DNA of 34,161 nucleotides from Streptomyces sp. AV19. GTDB lineage: Bacteria; Actinomycetota; Actinomycetes; Streptomycetales; Streptomycetaceae. Shown here one piece after another: positions 17,231 to 27,796 of this stretch (the first letter of the stretch is position 1; each line of letters starts with the position of its first letter). A program made the position numbers and the translations under genes. The stretch is taken from assembly GCF_015999245.1 (NCBI RefSeq), contig NZ_JAEAMR010000003.1:519410-553570 (forward strand), read 5' to 3'. A model generated the notes under the pieces. That model made no database searches, was not told the origin of the DNA, and worked only from the letters and a program-made list of their open reading frames with translations.

Positions 17231-17989
17231 ATGCGCAGTGCCGTCGTCACGGACGCGGGCGATCGGGTCCGTTGGGTCGAGTTGCCCGGGCGGGAGCCGG
17301 TGCGGGTGTATCTGCACGGGCTGGGGGCGTCGTCGCCCGCCTACTTCGCGGGGGCCGCGGCGCACCCCCTGCTCGCCGGGCGCCGTTCGCTGCTGCTCGA
17401 TCTGCTGGGGCACGGGATCAGCGACCGGCCGGAGGGCTTCGGGTACACGCTGGAGGAGCACGCGGACGCCGTCGCCGCGGCGTTGACCGCCGCCGGGGCC
17501 GGCGGTGCGGAGCTGGTCGCGCACAGCATGGGCGGTTCCGTCGCCGTCGTGCTGGCCGCCCGGCATCCGGAGCTGGTGTCACGGCTGGTGCTCGTCGACG
17601 CCAACCTCGATCCGGTACCGCGCCGCCCCGGCGCGGGCGGCAGCAGCGGCATCGCCGCCTACTCCGAGGAGGAGTTCCTCGCGGGCGGCTGGCGCGAAGT
17701 GCGCGACCGGGTCGGCGCGCACTGGTGGGCCACGATGCGGCTCGCCGGGCGGGAGGCCCTGCACCGCAGTGCCGTCCACCTCACCCGGGGATCGGTCCGC
17801 GAACTCCTGCTGGAACTGGACGTTCCGCGCACCTTCCTGCTGCCCGGGGCCGACGGCCCGCTCCCCGGCGCCGACGAGCTCGCCGCCGCCGGGGTGGACG
17901 TCGTCGCCGTCCCGGACTGCGGGCACAACATCATGCTGGACAACCCGGACGCGTTCGTCCGGGCCACGGCGGACGCGCTCGGACGGTGA
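17231..17989 (+). CDS. Alpha/beta hydrolase
   Basis: This 252-residue protein has the alpha/beta hydrolase fold. The oxyanion region is YLHGLGASS, the nucleophile elbow is AHSMGGS (the serine), the acid is probably the aspartate in LPGADGPLP or in VPDCGHN, and the catalytic histidine is in DCGHNIMLDNP. The substrate is unknown. The start ATG at 17231 has GGGGGAG about 8 nt upstream; a frame start at 17213 lacks this. It begins a plus-strand run with the HIT protein and RNase Z, separated from the HIT gene by about 150 bp. Confidence 0.85.
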   Translation: MRSAVVTDAGDRVRWVELPGREPVRVYLHGLGASSPAYFAGAAAHPLLAGRRSLLLDLLGHGISDRPEGFGYTLEEHADAVAAALTAAGAGGAELVAHSMGGSVAVVLAARHPELVSRLVLVDANLDPVPRRPGAGGSSGIAAYSEEEFLAGGWREVRDRVGAHWWATMRLAGREALHRSAVHLTRGSVRELLLELDVPRTFLLPGADGPLPGADELAAAGVDVVAVPDCGHNIMLDNPDAFVRATADALGR

Positions 17990-18138
17990 CCGTCACCGTT
18001 CACCGGCTCGGCCCCGGGTGCGCCCCACGACCGGTCCGTCCGGGAGAGGCGGGCGCGTGCCGGTCCGGAACGGGCCCTGTCAGCACCGACCGGTAACATC
18101 CGGTCCATATGTGCCGACGACCCGGAAGGAGCGCACCG

Positions 18139-18498
18139 GTGGCGGGAGAACCGCAGGCCGACTGCCTGTTCTGCAAGATCGTGGCGGGGGAGGTGCCGGC
18201 GACGATCGTGCGGGAGACCGAGAACGCCGTCGCGTTCCGTGACATCAACCCCCAGGCGCCCACGCACGTCCTGGTGATCCCCAAGGTGCACTACCCGGAC
18301 GCCGCGGCGCTCGCGGCCGGTGCGCCGGCGGTGGCCGCCGACATACTGCGGGTGGCCGGCGAGGTCGCCGCGGACGAGGACGTGACGGGCGCGGGGTACC
18401 GGATCGTCTTCAACACCGGGGCCGGCGCCGGGCAGACCGTCTTCCACGCGCACGCGCACCTGCTGGGCGGGCGCGGGTTCAACTGGCCGCCCGGGTAG
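18139..18498 (+). CDS. HIT family nucleotide-binding protein
   Basis: The 119-residue protein is a histidine-triad hydrolase of nucleoside phosphoramidates and related nucleotides (HinT-like). It begins with [13 protein letters not shown], has [13 protein letters not shown], and ends with the triad [13 protein letters not shown]. The GTG at 18139 is the start: GGAAGGAG lies at 18124-18131 and the DCLFCKI signature follows closely. RNase Z begins 11 bp after its stop, so the two are cotranscribed. Confidence 0.93.
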   Translation: MAGEPQADCLFCKIVAGEVPATIVRETENAVAFRDINPQAPTHVLVIPKVHYPDAAALAAGAPAVAADILRVAGEVAADEDVTGAGYRIVFNTGAGAGQTVFHAHAHLLGGRGFNWPPG

Positions 18499-18509
18499 GA
18501 AGAACAGCC

Positions 18510-19427
18510 GTGTCCGTACGTGAATTCGTCGTCCTGGGGACCGCCAGCCAGGTCCCGACCCGCCACCGCAACCACAACGGGTACGTCCTGCTGTGGGACG
18601 GGGAAGGGCTGATGTTCGACCCGGGGGAGGGCACGCAGCGGCAGATGCTGCGGGCCGGTGTCGCCGCGCACGATCTGAACCGGATCTGTGTGACGCACTT
18701 CCACGGGGACCACTCGCTCGGCCTCGCCGGGGTGATCCAGCGGATCAATCTGGACCGGGTGCCGCACCCGGTGACCGCGCACTACCCGGCCAGCGGGCGG
18801 CGCTTCTTCGACCGGCTGCGGTACGCGACCGCGTACCGGGAGACCGTCGAGCTGGTCGAGGAGCCGGTGTCCGGGGTGGCGAAGCGCCTGGCGGCCACCC
18901 CCGCGTACACGCTGGAGGCGCGGCGGCTGTCGCACCCCGTGGAGTCCTACGGCTACCGGCTCGTCGAGCCCGACGGGCGCCGGATGCTGCCGGAAAAGCT
19001 GGCGGAGCACGGGATCGCCGGGCCCGACGTGGGGCGGATCCAGCGGGACGGCGCGCTCGGCGGGGTGTTGCTGGAGGACGTCAGCGAGGTCCGGCGCGGC
19101 CAGCGGTTCGCGTTCGTGATGGACACCCGGCTCTGCGACGGCGTGCACGCCCTCGCCGAGGGGTGCGACATGCTCGTCATCGAGTCGACGTTCACCGATG
19201 AGGACGAGGCGCTCGCCAAGGAGCACGGCCACCTGACGGCGGGACAGGCGGCGCGCGTGGCACGCGAGGGAGGGGTGCGGCACCTGGTGCTGACGCACTT
19301 CTCGCAGCGCTACCACGACGCGTCGGTCTTCGAGCGCCAGGCCCGGGCGGCGGGCTTCGACGGCGAGCTCACCGTCGCCCGGGACCTGATGCGCGTTCCC
19401 GTTCCGAAACGGGATCAGGGCAGGTAG
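18510..19427 (+). CDS. rnz: Ribonuclease Z (tRNA 3' endonuclease)
   Basis: RNase Z removes 3' trailers from tRNA precursors. The 305-residue MBL-fold protein starts [20 protein letters not shown], has the zinc motif [10 protein letters not shown], then [17 protein letters not shown], the [10 protein letters not shown] loop and LTHFSQRY, all diagnostic of the family. The start is a GTG at 18510. Its 3' end overlaps the convergent phosphatase gene by 13 bp. Confidence 0.93.
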   Translation: MSVREFVVLGTASQVPTRHRNHNGYVLLWDGEGLMFDPGEGTQRQMLRAGVAAHDLNRICVTHFHGDHSLGLAGVIQRINLDRVPHPVTAHYPASGRRFFDRLRYATAYRETVELVEEPVSGVAKRLAATPAYTLEARRLSHPVESYGYRLVEPDGRRMLPEKLAEHGIAGPDVGRIQRDGALGGVLLEDVSEVRRGQRFAFVMDTRLCDGVHALAEGCDMLVIESTFTDEDEALAKEHGHLTAGQAARVAREGGVRHLVLTHFSQRYHDASVFERQARAAGFDGELTVARDLMRVPVPKRDQGR

Positions 19428-20200
19428 TACATCGGGTTCGGCATCTTGAACGCGCGGCCCGAGCGGCCGCCGTTCAGGTCGCTCCACTGGTCGCCGAAGT
19501 TGGCGACGATGCGGTAGCCCTGAGCCTCGATGTGCTTGCGGGTGCCCGACTTGTACTCGGTGGTGGTGCACTTCGCGCCGCAGGGCAGGTACGCCGGCGG
19601 GGTCTTCTTGTTCTTCAGGTAGAAGTGGGCCTTGTCGGCGACCGGCTTGTAGCCCACGTTCTTCAGGTTGCGGACGCTCCAGTCGCGCTGGTGCTCGTCG
19701 CGGCCGGTCACGTAGAAGACCTCGATGCCGCGGGACTCGGCCCAGTTGACCAGCTTCGGCATCCCGAACACCGGCTTCATGTCGGTGGACTTCAGGTACG
19801 CGTCCTGCGACTCCGGGCTGAAGTGGAAGCCCTGCTTGAGCTCGTAGTTGTAGGTGAGCAGGGTGGTGTCGTCCAGGTCGAGGACGATGGCCGGCTTCCT
19901 GCCCTTGCCCGTGCCCTTGTCGAGGACGTCCCGCAGATGTGCCTTGGCCTTCCGCTCGATGCCGGCGACCTGCTTGGCGTAGCTGCTGTCGGCGGACGCC
20001 CAGTGCTCGCCGTCCTTGTCCACGGTGTCGCCGTAGTACGCCTTGATCTTCTCCTGGACGAGGGAGAGGTTGGGGATCTCCTTGTCCGTCCGGGGGACCG
20101 AGCGGTCGGCGGTGGCCGCGCCCGCCGTGTAGAGACCGGCGCCGAGGGTGACGACGGCGGTGACGGCGGCGATGCGGGCGCGCTTGGACGAGAGTGGCAC
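19415..20200 (-). CDS. Secreted HAD-type (class B-like) acid phosphatase
   Basis: The 261-residue protein has a signal peptide ([20 protein letters not shown], then YTAGAATA) and a HAD phosphatase domain: motif [11 protein letters not shown] with the nucleophile aspartate, motif [14 protein letters not shown], motif III lysine in [12 protein letters not shown], and motif [11 protein letters not shown]. This is the subfamily of acid phosphatases related to plant vegetative storage proteins. The GTG start at 20200 has AGGAG 7 nt upstream. It has its own strong promoter at 20238-20267 and should be expressed as a single gene. Confidence 0.9.
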   Translation of the reverse strand: MPLSSKRARIAAVTAVVTLGAGLYTAGAATADRSVPRTDKEIPNLSLVQEKIKAYYGDTVDKDGEHWASADSSYAKQVAGIERKAKAHLRDVLDKGTGKGRKPAIVLDLDDTTLLTYNYELKQGFHFSPESQDAYLKSTDMKPVFGMPKLVNWAESRGIEVFYVTGRDEHQRDWSVRNLKNVGYKPVADKAHFYLKNKKTPPAYLPCGAKCTTTEYKSGTRKHIEAQGYRIVANFGDQWSDLNGGRSGRAFKMPNPMYYLP

Positions 20201-20237
20201 GGGTGACTCCTGCGAAGGACATAAAAGGTGCAGCGCG

Positions 20238-20267
20238 AAGCTAAGACGTCGCGCCGCACCCGGTCAA
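20238..20267 (-). promoter_or_regulatory. Promoter of the acid phosphatase gene
   Basis: On the minus strand, TTGACC (20267-20262) and TAGCTT (20243-20238) are 18 bp apart, a good match to the main streptomycete promoter type. The leader would be about 30 nt. Confidence 0.6.
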
Positions 20268-20311
20268 TGTCTCTCCCGTCACGTCCGTCCCACGGATCAC
20301 TGGCGTAGGGG

Positions 20312-21634
20312 CTAGGCGCCCGCCCGGTCCAGGATCCGCGCCGCCACCGCCGGCGAGTCCACCAGCGGGTGGAGCGCCAGCGCCCGCAGCGCCGCGCGCG
20401 GGTCCTGTCCCGCCGCCGCGTCGATCACGCCCCGCTCCACCGCCTTGACCTGGAGCATCAGCCCGAGCTGGTCCTCGCGCAGCGGGGCGCAGGGCAGCGG
20501 CCGGGCGCCCTTGGCGCTGACCTCGCAGACGGTCTCGATGACCGCCTCGCGGTCGAGCTCCGGCACCGTGCCGCCATTGCGGACGTTGAGGATCAGCCGG
20601 GACCGCTCGTCCCCGGCCACGCCCCGCATCAGCGCGAGCGCCACCCGCTCGTAGCCGCCGCCCTCCAGGTCGCAGGAGTCGCGCTGCCAGCCGCCGCTCG
20701 CCGCGCGGCCGGCCTCCCCGTAGGTCTCCTCCCGCTCCAGCCGGGTGCGCTGCCACAGCTCGTACGCCCGCTCGGGCGCCGCCGCCGCCCGGTGGAAGAA
20801 GTCGCCCTGCTGGCGGTCGAGGAACTCGCCCCGGGTCTGCTCCGACTCCCTTACGGAGCGCAGGGTTTCGCGGCGGAAGTAGTAGTAGTGGAGGTATTCG
20901 TTGGGCAGGGCGCCCAGCGCCTGGAGCCAGGCCGCGCCGAAGAGCTTGCCCTCCTCGAACGACGTCAGCGCCTCGCCGTTGTCCAGGAGCCCCGGCAGCA
21001 ACTCCCGTCCGTCCAGCGTCAACGACCGCAGCCAGCCGAGGTGGTTGAGCCCCACGTAGTCGTACGCGACCCGGTCGGGATCGGCCCCCGCGGCCTGCGC
21101 GGCCCGCTTGACCAGGCCGACCGGCGAGTCGCAGATGCCGATCACCCGCTCGCCCAGCACCGAGGCCATCGCCTCGGTCACCATCCCCGCCGGATTGGTG
21201 AAGTTGATGACCCACGCGTCCGGGGCGTTCTCCACCACCCGGCGCGCGATGTCCATGGCCACGGGAAGGGTGCGCAGGCCGTACAGGACGCCGCCGGCGC
21301 CGACGGTCTCCTGCCCCAACACCCCCTCGTCCAACGCGATGCGCTCGTCACGCACGCGCCCCGCCGTACCACCCACGCGGATGGCGGAGAAGACGAAGTC
21401 GGCGCTCCGCAGCGCCTCGTCGAGATCGTCCGCGATGCGCACGGAGGGTGCGCCGGGCACCCCGTCCGCCTGCGCGGCCAGTACCGATTTGATCACTCTG
21501 GCGCGCATCGAGTCCGTGTCGAACAGCACCAGTTCGGTGACGCGGCCCGGCGCATCGCGCCGCGCGTCGTCGAGAAGGGCCCGGTGCACCAGGGGCACCC
21601 GGAATCCGCCACCGCCGAGAATCGTCAGCCTCAT
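20312..21634 (-). CDS. GH4 family glycosidase (6-phospho-beta-glucosidase-like)
   Basis: The 440-residue protein belongs to glycoside hydrolase family 4, which cleaves glycosides by an NAD- and Mn-dependent oxidation/elimination route. Visible marks are the dinucleotide loop LTILGGGGFRVPLV, SAIRVGGTAGRVRDE, INFTNPAGMVTEA, the metal-binding cysteine in GICDSPVG and histidine in GLNHLGWLR, and NGGTVPELD. The ATG at 21634 starts the protein at the nucleotide-binding strand; much longer frame upstream is antisense to pfkB. It is divergent from the pfkB kinase with 66 bp between starts. The two may share sugar-related control. Confidence 0.9.
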   Translation of the reverse strand: MRLTILGGGGFRVPLVHRALLDDARRDAPGRVTELVLFDTDSMRARVIKSVLAAQADGVPGAPSVRIADDLDEALRSADFVFSAIRVGGTAGRVRDERIALDEGVLGQETVGAGGVLYGLRTLPVAMDIARRVVENAPDAWVINFTNPAGMVTEAMASVLGERVIGICDSPVGLVKRAAQAAGADPDRVAYDYVGLNHLGWLRSLTLDGRELLPGLLDNGEALTSFEEGKLFGAAWLQALGALPNEYLHYYYFRRETLRSVRESEQTRGEFLDRQQGDFFHRAAAAPERAYELWQRTRLEREETYGEAGRAASGGWQRDSCDLEGGGYERVALALMRGVAGDERSRLILNVRNGGTVPELDREAVIETVCEVSAKGARPLPCAPLREDQLGLMLQVKAVERGVIDAAAGQDPRAALRALALHPLVDSPAVAARILDRAGA

Positions 21635-21700
21635 GGCCGGAACGTACCGCAGCTTCGGGCACACTGTCCGAACCGCACCCCCGAGAGGAGTAGCGAGAAG

Positions 21701-22807
21701 ATGACGATCCCTTCCGACCGCGCCGCAGGTGCCCCGGTCCTCGATCCCCTCGCCGGTCTGCGTACCGCGGGCGGACCGGAGTTCGACGTCTACCTCACCG
21801 GCACCGTCTTCCTCGACATCATCTTCACGGGCCTGGACTCCGCCCCCGTGCGCGGCACCGAGTCCTGGGCGCGCGGGATGGGTTCGAGCCCCGGCGGCAT
21901 CGCCAACATGGCCACCGCGCTCGCCCGGCTGGGCCTGCGCACCGCGCTCGCCGCCGCGTTCGGCGACGACATGTACGGCGAGTACTGCTGGGAGGCGCTC
22001 TCCAGAGGCGAGGGCATCGACCTGGGCCAGTCGCGCACCGTGCCCGGCTGGCACTCCCCGGTCACGGTCTCCATGGCGTACGAGGGCGAGCGGACGATGA
22101 TCTCGCACGGCCACGAGGCGCCGCCGCCGGAGACGCCCGCGCCCGCCTCCCCGGTGCGCGCCGAGGCGGCCGTCGCCCTGCTCGAACCCGGCAGGCGGGA
22201 GGAGTGGATCGGCAACGCGGCGCGGGCCGGCAGCCGGGTCTTCGCCGACGTCGGCTGGGACGACACCGGCCGCTGGGACCCGGCCGACCTGGCCGACCTG
22301 GAGCACTGCGAGGCGTTCCTGCCCAACGCCGAGGAGGCCATGCGCTACACCCGCACCGACTGTCCGCGCGCCGCCGCCCGCGCGCTGGCGGAGCGGGTGC
22401 CGCTGGCCGTGGTGACCATGGGGGAGAAGGGCGCGTACGCCGCCGACGGGCGGACCGGGGAGACCGCCGAGGTGCCGGCCATCGTCGTCGAGGCGCTCGA
22501 CCCCACCGGCGCCGGGGACGTCTTCGTCGCCGGCTTCGTCACCGGCACCCTGGCCGGCTGGCCGCTCGCCGACCGGCTGGCCTTCGCCTGCCTCACCGCG
22601 GCCCTGTCCGTCCAGGAGTTCGGCGGCTCGCTCTCCGCTCCCGGCTGGGTGGAGATCGCCGCCTGGTGGCAGCACGTGCGCTCCTACGACGACCAGTCCC
22701 GGGGCACCCTGCGCCGCTACGCCTTCCTCGACGGGCTGCTGCCCTGCGCCGCCCGGCCCTGGCCGCTGCGCCGGGCCCAGCCCACGCTGGGCTTCCGGGG
22801 CGCGTGA
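21701..22807 (+). CDS. PfkB-family carbohydrate kinase
   Basis: This 368-residue protein is a ribokinase/PfkB-fold sugar kinase. The N-terminal region has YLTGTVFLDIIFTGLD and GGIANMATALARLGLRTA with AAFGDDMYGEY (PfkB signature 1 area), and the C-terminal signature DPTGAGDVFVAGF with the catalytic aspartate (second D) and anion hole GAGD. The preceding VTMGEKGAYA is also typical. The ATG at 21701 has GAGAGGAG about 10 nt upstream. The substrate is not clear; the divergent GH4 gene hints at a sugar pathway. Confidence 0.88.
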   Translation: MTIPSDRAAGAPVLDPLAGLRTAGGPEFDVYLTGTVFLDIIFTGLDSAPVRGTESWARGMGSSPGGIANMATALARLGLRTALAAAFGDDMYGEYCWEALSRGEGIDLGQSRTVPGWHSPVTVSMAYEGERTMISHGHEAPPPETPAPASPVRAEAAVALLEPGRREEWIGNAARAGSRVFADVGWDDTGRWDPADLADLEHCEAFLPNAEEAMRYTRTDCPRAAARALAERVPLAVVTMGEKGAYAADGRTGETAEVPAIVVEALDPTGAGDVFVAGFVTGTLAGWPLADRLAFACLTAALSVQEFGGSLSAPGWVEIAAWWQHVRSYDDQSRGTLRRYAFLDGLLPCAARPWPLRRAQPTLGFRGA

Positions 22808-22823
22808 CGCCTCCCGGGAGGCG
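22808..22823 (+). terminator. Terminator after the pfkB gene
   Basis: CGCCTCCCGGGAGGCG is a perfect palindrome directly behind the stop codon. As RNA it would be a 6-bp stem with a CGGG-type loop. Confidence 0.5.
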
Positions 22824-22922
22824 CCGTAAATCCCCTCGGGCCCGTCCCGGCCCCGGCGTACCCTGGGCATTGACGGGGCGGCGCGGAACCGGGCCGCCGG
22901 AAGCACGTACACGGAAAGAGGG

Positions 22923-25055
<2,133 letters not shown>

Positions 25056-25067
25056 TCACTGAGCACG

Positions 25068-25565
25068 ATGTCGATCGACGTCAACAACGAATCCGGCACG
25101 GAGGTCGACGAGCGGGCGATCCTCGACGTGGCCCGCTACGCGCTGGCCCGGATGCGCATCCACCCGCTCTCCGAGCTGTCGGTCATCGTCGTCGACGCCG
25201 AGGCCATGGAGCAGCTGCACATCCAGTGGATGGACCTGCCCGGCCCGACCGACGTGATGTCCTTCCCGATGGACGAGCTGCGCCCGCCCGCCAAGGACGA
25301 CGACGAGCCCCCGCAGGGGCTTCTCGGTGACATCGTGCTCTGCCCGGAGGTCGCCAAGCAGCAGGGCGAGGCGGCCCCCACCGGGCACTCCATGGACGAG
25401 GAGCTCCAGCTCCTGACCGTCCACGGCGTCCTGCACCTCCTCGGTTACGACCATGAGGAACCCGACGAGAAGGCCGAGATGTTCGGCCTCCAGGCGGCGA
25501 TCATCGACGGCTGGCGCGCCGAGCGCGGGATCGAAGGGGCCTCCCCGGCTCCCACGATCACGTGA
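25068..25565 (+). CDS. ybeY: Endoribonuclease YbeY
   Basis: YbeY is a zinc-dependent endoribonuclease for 16S rRNA 3' end maturation and ribosome quality control. The 165-residue product has the diagnostic [11 protein letters not shown] (three zinc histidines) and [14 protein letters not shown] and GDIVLCPE. It begins 12 bp after phoH and overlaps the CorC-type gene by 4 nt (GTGA), so phoH, ybeY and the transporter form an operon. Confidence 0.96.
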   Translation: MSIDVNNESGTEVDERAILDVARYALARMRIHPLSELSVIVVDAEAMEQLHIQWMDLPGPTDVMSFPMDELRPPAKDDDEPPQGLLGDIVLCPEVAKQQGEAAPTGHSMDEELQLLTVHGVLHLLGYDHEEPDEKAEMFGLQAAIIDGWRAERGIEGASPAPTIT

Positions 25566-26899
25566 CCGGCCAGCTGATCGCCGCGGCGGTCCTCCTGCTC
25601 GTCGTCGCCTGGCTCGCGGCCTGCGCCGAGGCGGGCCTGTCCCGCACGACGCGGTTCCGCGCCGAGGAGGCGGTGCGGCTGGGGCGGCGCGGCAGCGCGA
25701 AGCTGATGGCCGTCGCGGCCGACCCGACCCGCTACCTCAACGTGGCGCTGCTGGTGCGCGTCGCCTGCGAGATGGCGGCCGGGGTGCTGGTGACGTACGT
25801 CTGCCTGCACGAGTTCGACGCCACGTGGAAGGCGCTGACCGTCGCCGTCGCGGTGATGGTCCTCGTCTCCTACGTGGCCGTCGGCGTCTCCCCGCGCACC
25901 ATCGGCCGCCAGCACCCGCTGGGCACCGCGACCGCGGCCGCGTACGTCCTGCTGCCGCTCGCGCGGATCATGGGGCCGGTGCCCCGGCTGCTGATCCTCA
26001 TCGGCAACGCCCTCACCCCCGGCCGCGGCTTCCGCATGGGCCCCTTCGCCTCCGAGGCGGAGCTGCGGGCGATGGTGGACCTGGCGGAGAAGGAGTCGCT
26101 GATCGAGGACGACGAGCGCCGTATGGTGCACTCCGTCTTCGAGCTCGGCGACACGCTCGTGCGCGAGGTGATGGTGCCGCGCACGGACCTCGTCGTCATC
26201 GAGCGCGGCAAGACCATCCGGCAGGCGCTGACGCTGGCGCTGCGCTCCGGCTTCTCCCGGATCCCGGTGACCGGGGAGAACGAGGACGACGTCGTCGGCG
26301 TGGTCTACCTGAAGGACCTGGTCCGCCGGACGCACATCAACCGCGAGGCCGAGTCCGAGCCGGTCTCCACCGTGATGCGGCCCGCGGTCTTCGTGCCCGA
26401 CACCAAGAACGCCGGTGACCTGCTGCGCGAGATGCAGCAGCAGCGCAGCCACTGCGCGGTCGTCATCGACGAGTACGGCGGCACGGCCGGGATCGTGACC
26501 ATCGAGGACATCCTCGAGGAGATCGTCGGCGAGATCACCGACGAGTACGACCGCGAGCTGCCGCCGGTGGAGGAGCTGGGCGAGGGCCGCTTCCGGGTCA
26601 CCGCCCGGCTCGACCTCGGCGATCTCGGCGAGCTGTACGGGCTGGAGGACCTGGACGACGAGGACGTGGAGACCGTCGGCGGGCTGCTGGCCAAGTCCCT
26701 GGGCCGGGTGCCGATCGCCGGCGCGACGGCGGACGTGCCGCTGCCGTCGGCCGAGCGCGGCACGGATCCGTCGCTGACGGCGCTGCGGCTGACGGCGGAG
26801 GCGCCGGCGGGGCGGCGGAACCGCATCGTGACGGTGCTGGTGGAGCCGGTGCGGGGTTCCGCTGCCGCGGAGGCGGGGCCGGGCGGCGGAATTTCCTGA
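25562..26899 (+). CDS. CNNM/CBS-domain transporter-associated protein (CorC-HlyC type)
   Basis: This 445-residue membrane protein has a DUF21/CNNM N-terminal region with hydrophobic segments ([49 protein letters not shown], about residues 4-150), a CBS pair ([17 protein letters not shown] ... [40 protein letters not shown]), and a C-terminal transporter-associated domain ([35 protein letters not shown]). Proteins of this kind are tied to Mg/Co export or resistance. The GTG start overlaps the ybeY stop. Confidence 0.9.
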   Translation: MTGQLIAAAVLLLVVAWLAACAEAGLSRTTRFRAEEAVRLGRRGSAKLMAVAADPTRYLNVALLVRVACEMAAGVLVTYVCLHEFDATWKALTVAVAVMVLVSYVAVGVSPRTIGRQHPLGTATAAAYVLLPLARIMGPVPRLLILIGNALTPGRGFRMGPFASEAELRAMVDLAEKESLIEDDERRMVHSVFELGDTLVREVMVPRTDLVVIERGKTIRQALTLALRSGFSRIPVTGENEDDVVGVVYLKDLVRRTHINREAESEPVSTVMRPAVFVPDTKNAGDLLREMQQQRSHCAVVIDEYGGTAGIVTIEDILEEIVGEITDEYDRELPPVEELGEGRFRVTARLDLGDLGELYGLEDLDDEDVETVGGLLAKSLGRVPIAGATADVPLPSAERGTDPSLTALRLTAEAPAGRRNRIVTVLVEPVRGSAAAEAGPGGGIS

Positions 26900-26953
26900 C
26901 CCGTTTCCGGGTCGTGCGCATGTGTGGGGCGGTGGGGGGTTACCCACCGCCCC
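26898..26953 (+). terminator. Two hairpins between the CorC-type gene and the SRPBCC gene
   Basis: GACCCG-TTTC-CGGGTC (26898-26913) covers the stop codon. GGGGCGGTGGG (26926-26936) pairs perfectly with CCCACCGCCCC (26943-26953) across a 6-nt loop; this 11-bp stem touches the next ATG at 26954. Together they look like a terminator for the ybeY operon. Confidence 0.55.
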
Positions 26954-27370
26954 ATGAGCGACTTCGAACGCACCCGTACCATCGCCGCCCGTCCTGAGGC
27001 CGTCTTCGAGCGGGCCTGTGACCTGGACCGGCTGGAGCGCTGGCTCCCCGGGGAGCTCCACGTCCACGCCGACCGGCCGCCGGTGGTCACCGTCCACGAG
27101 GACCGCACGGGCGACGACGCCGAGGCCCTCGTCCGTCCGGACCGGGACCGGCTCCGGCTGGAGTGGGGGACGAGCGAGGACCGGCGGTACACGGGGTGGC
27201 TGCAGGTGGCGGGGGGCGCCGCCGGCAGTGGCAGCGAGGTGACGGTCCATCTGTCGTTCGGGCCGGGGTCGCACCGGCCGGTGGACTCGGTGGTGGAGGA
27301 GGCGCTGGAGCGGAGTCTGGAGCGGTTGGAGGAGCAGGTGCGGGGGTTGGGGGCGGGGCGGGGGGAGTGA
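26954..27370 (+). CDS. SRPBCC (START-like) family protein
   Basis: The 138-residue protein starts MSDFERTRTIAARPEAVFER, followed by ACDLDRLERWLPGELHV, and ends in a long helix (VDSVVEEALERSLERLEEQV), the typical helix-grip pattern of SRPBCC proteins that bind hydrophobic ligands. Its ligand is unknown. The ATG at 26954 directly abuts an 11-bp hairpin and has no ribosome site; an in-frame GTG at 26924 would add ten residues and lies upstream of the stem. It is followed by the large inverted repeat. Confidence 0.65.
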   Translation: MSDFERTRTIAARPEAVFERACDLDRLERWLPGELHVHADRPPVVTVHEDRTGDDAEALVRPDRDRLRLEWGTSEDRRYTGWLQVAGGAAGSGSEVTVHLSFGPGSHRPVDSVVEEALERSLERLEEQVRGLGAGRGE

Positions 27371-27796
27371 GCCCCCGGCCCTTCCCCAGAGGGGGCACCC
27401 CCACTTTCACCGTTTCCTCCGGTGCTGGGCCCCGGGGCCCAGCACCGCGCTCCGCGCGGTGGGTGCGGGGGCTTCGCCCCTGCGCCCCCGCCGGGGCTCC
27501 GCCCCCTGCGCCCTGCTTCGGGGCTCCGCCCCGGACCCCGTATCGCGGCTTCGCCGCTCGTCCTCAAACGCCGGACGGGCTGAAGTGCGCGCCCGCGGGC
27601 GCGCAATCCAGCCCGTCCGGCGCTTGAGGACAGCGCCCGAAGGGCGCTTCGGGAGTGCAGGGGGCGGAGCCCCCGCTCACCGCGCGGAGCGCGGTTCAGG
27701 GGTCCAGGGGGCGGAGCCCCCGGTCAACGCGGCGCAGCCGCGTTGCGGGTCCCGGGGCTTGCCCCGGAGGAAACGGTGAAAGGGCGGGGCGGGGGC
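27371..27796. repeat. Large inverted intergenic repeat, copies 3a and 3b head-to-head
   Basis: No gene is visible in these 426 bp. CTTTCACCGTTTCCTCCGG (27404-27422) and its exact reverse complement CCGGAGGAAACGGTGAAAG (27764-27782) mark two arms. The arms carry further matching words such as TCCTCAA...CGCCGGACGGGCTG and CAGCCCGTCCGGCGCTTGAGGA, and close on a perfect 20-bp palindrome at 27586-27605. Many short GGGGCTTCGCCCC- and GGGGGCGGAGCCCCC-like hairpins lie within. It separates the convergent SRPBCC and MFS genes. Confidence 0.8.

Noticed and set aside
20369..21700. Plus-strand open frame upstream of pfkB, making an 812-residue protein
   Set aside because: This part lies antisense to the GH4 gene, and only the sequence from 21701 has kinase motifs.
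27371..27796. Possible CRISPR array because of many short repeats
   Set aside because: The units are hairpins of different lengths in inverted order, without equal spacers.
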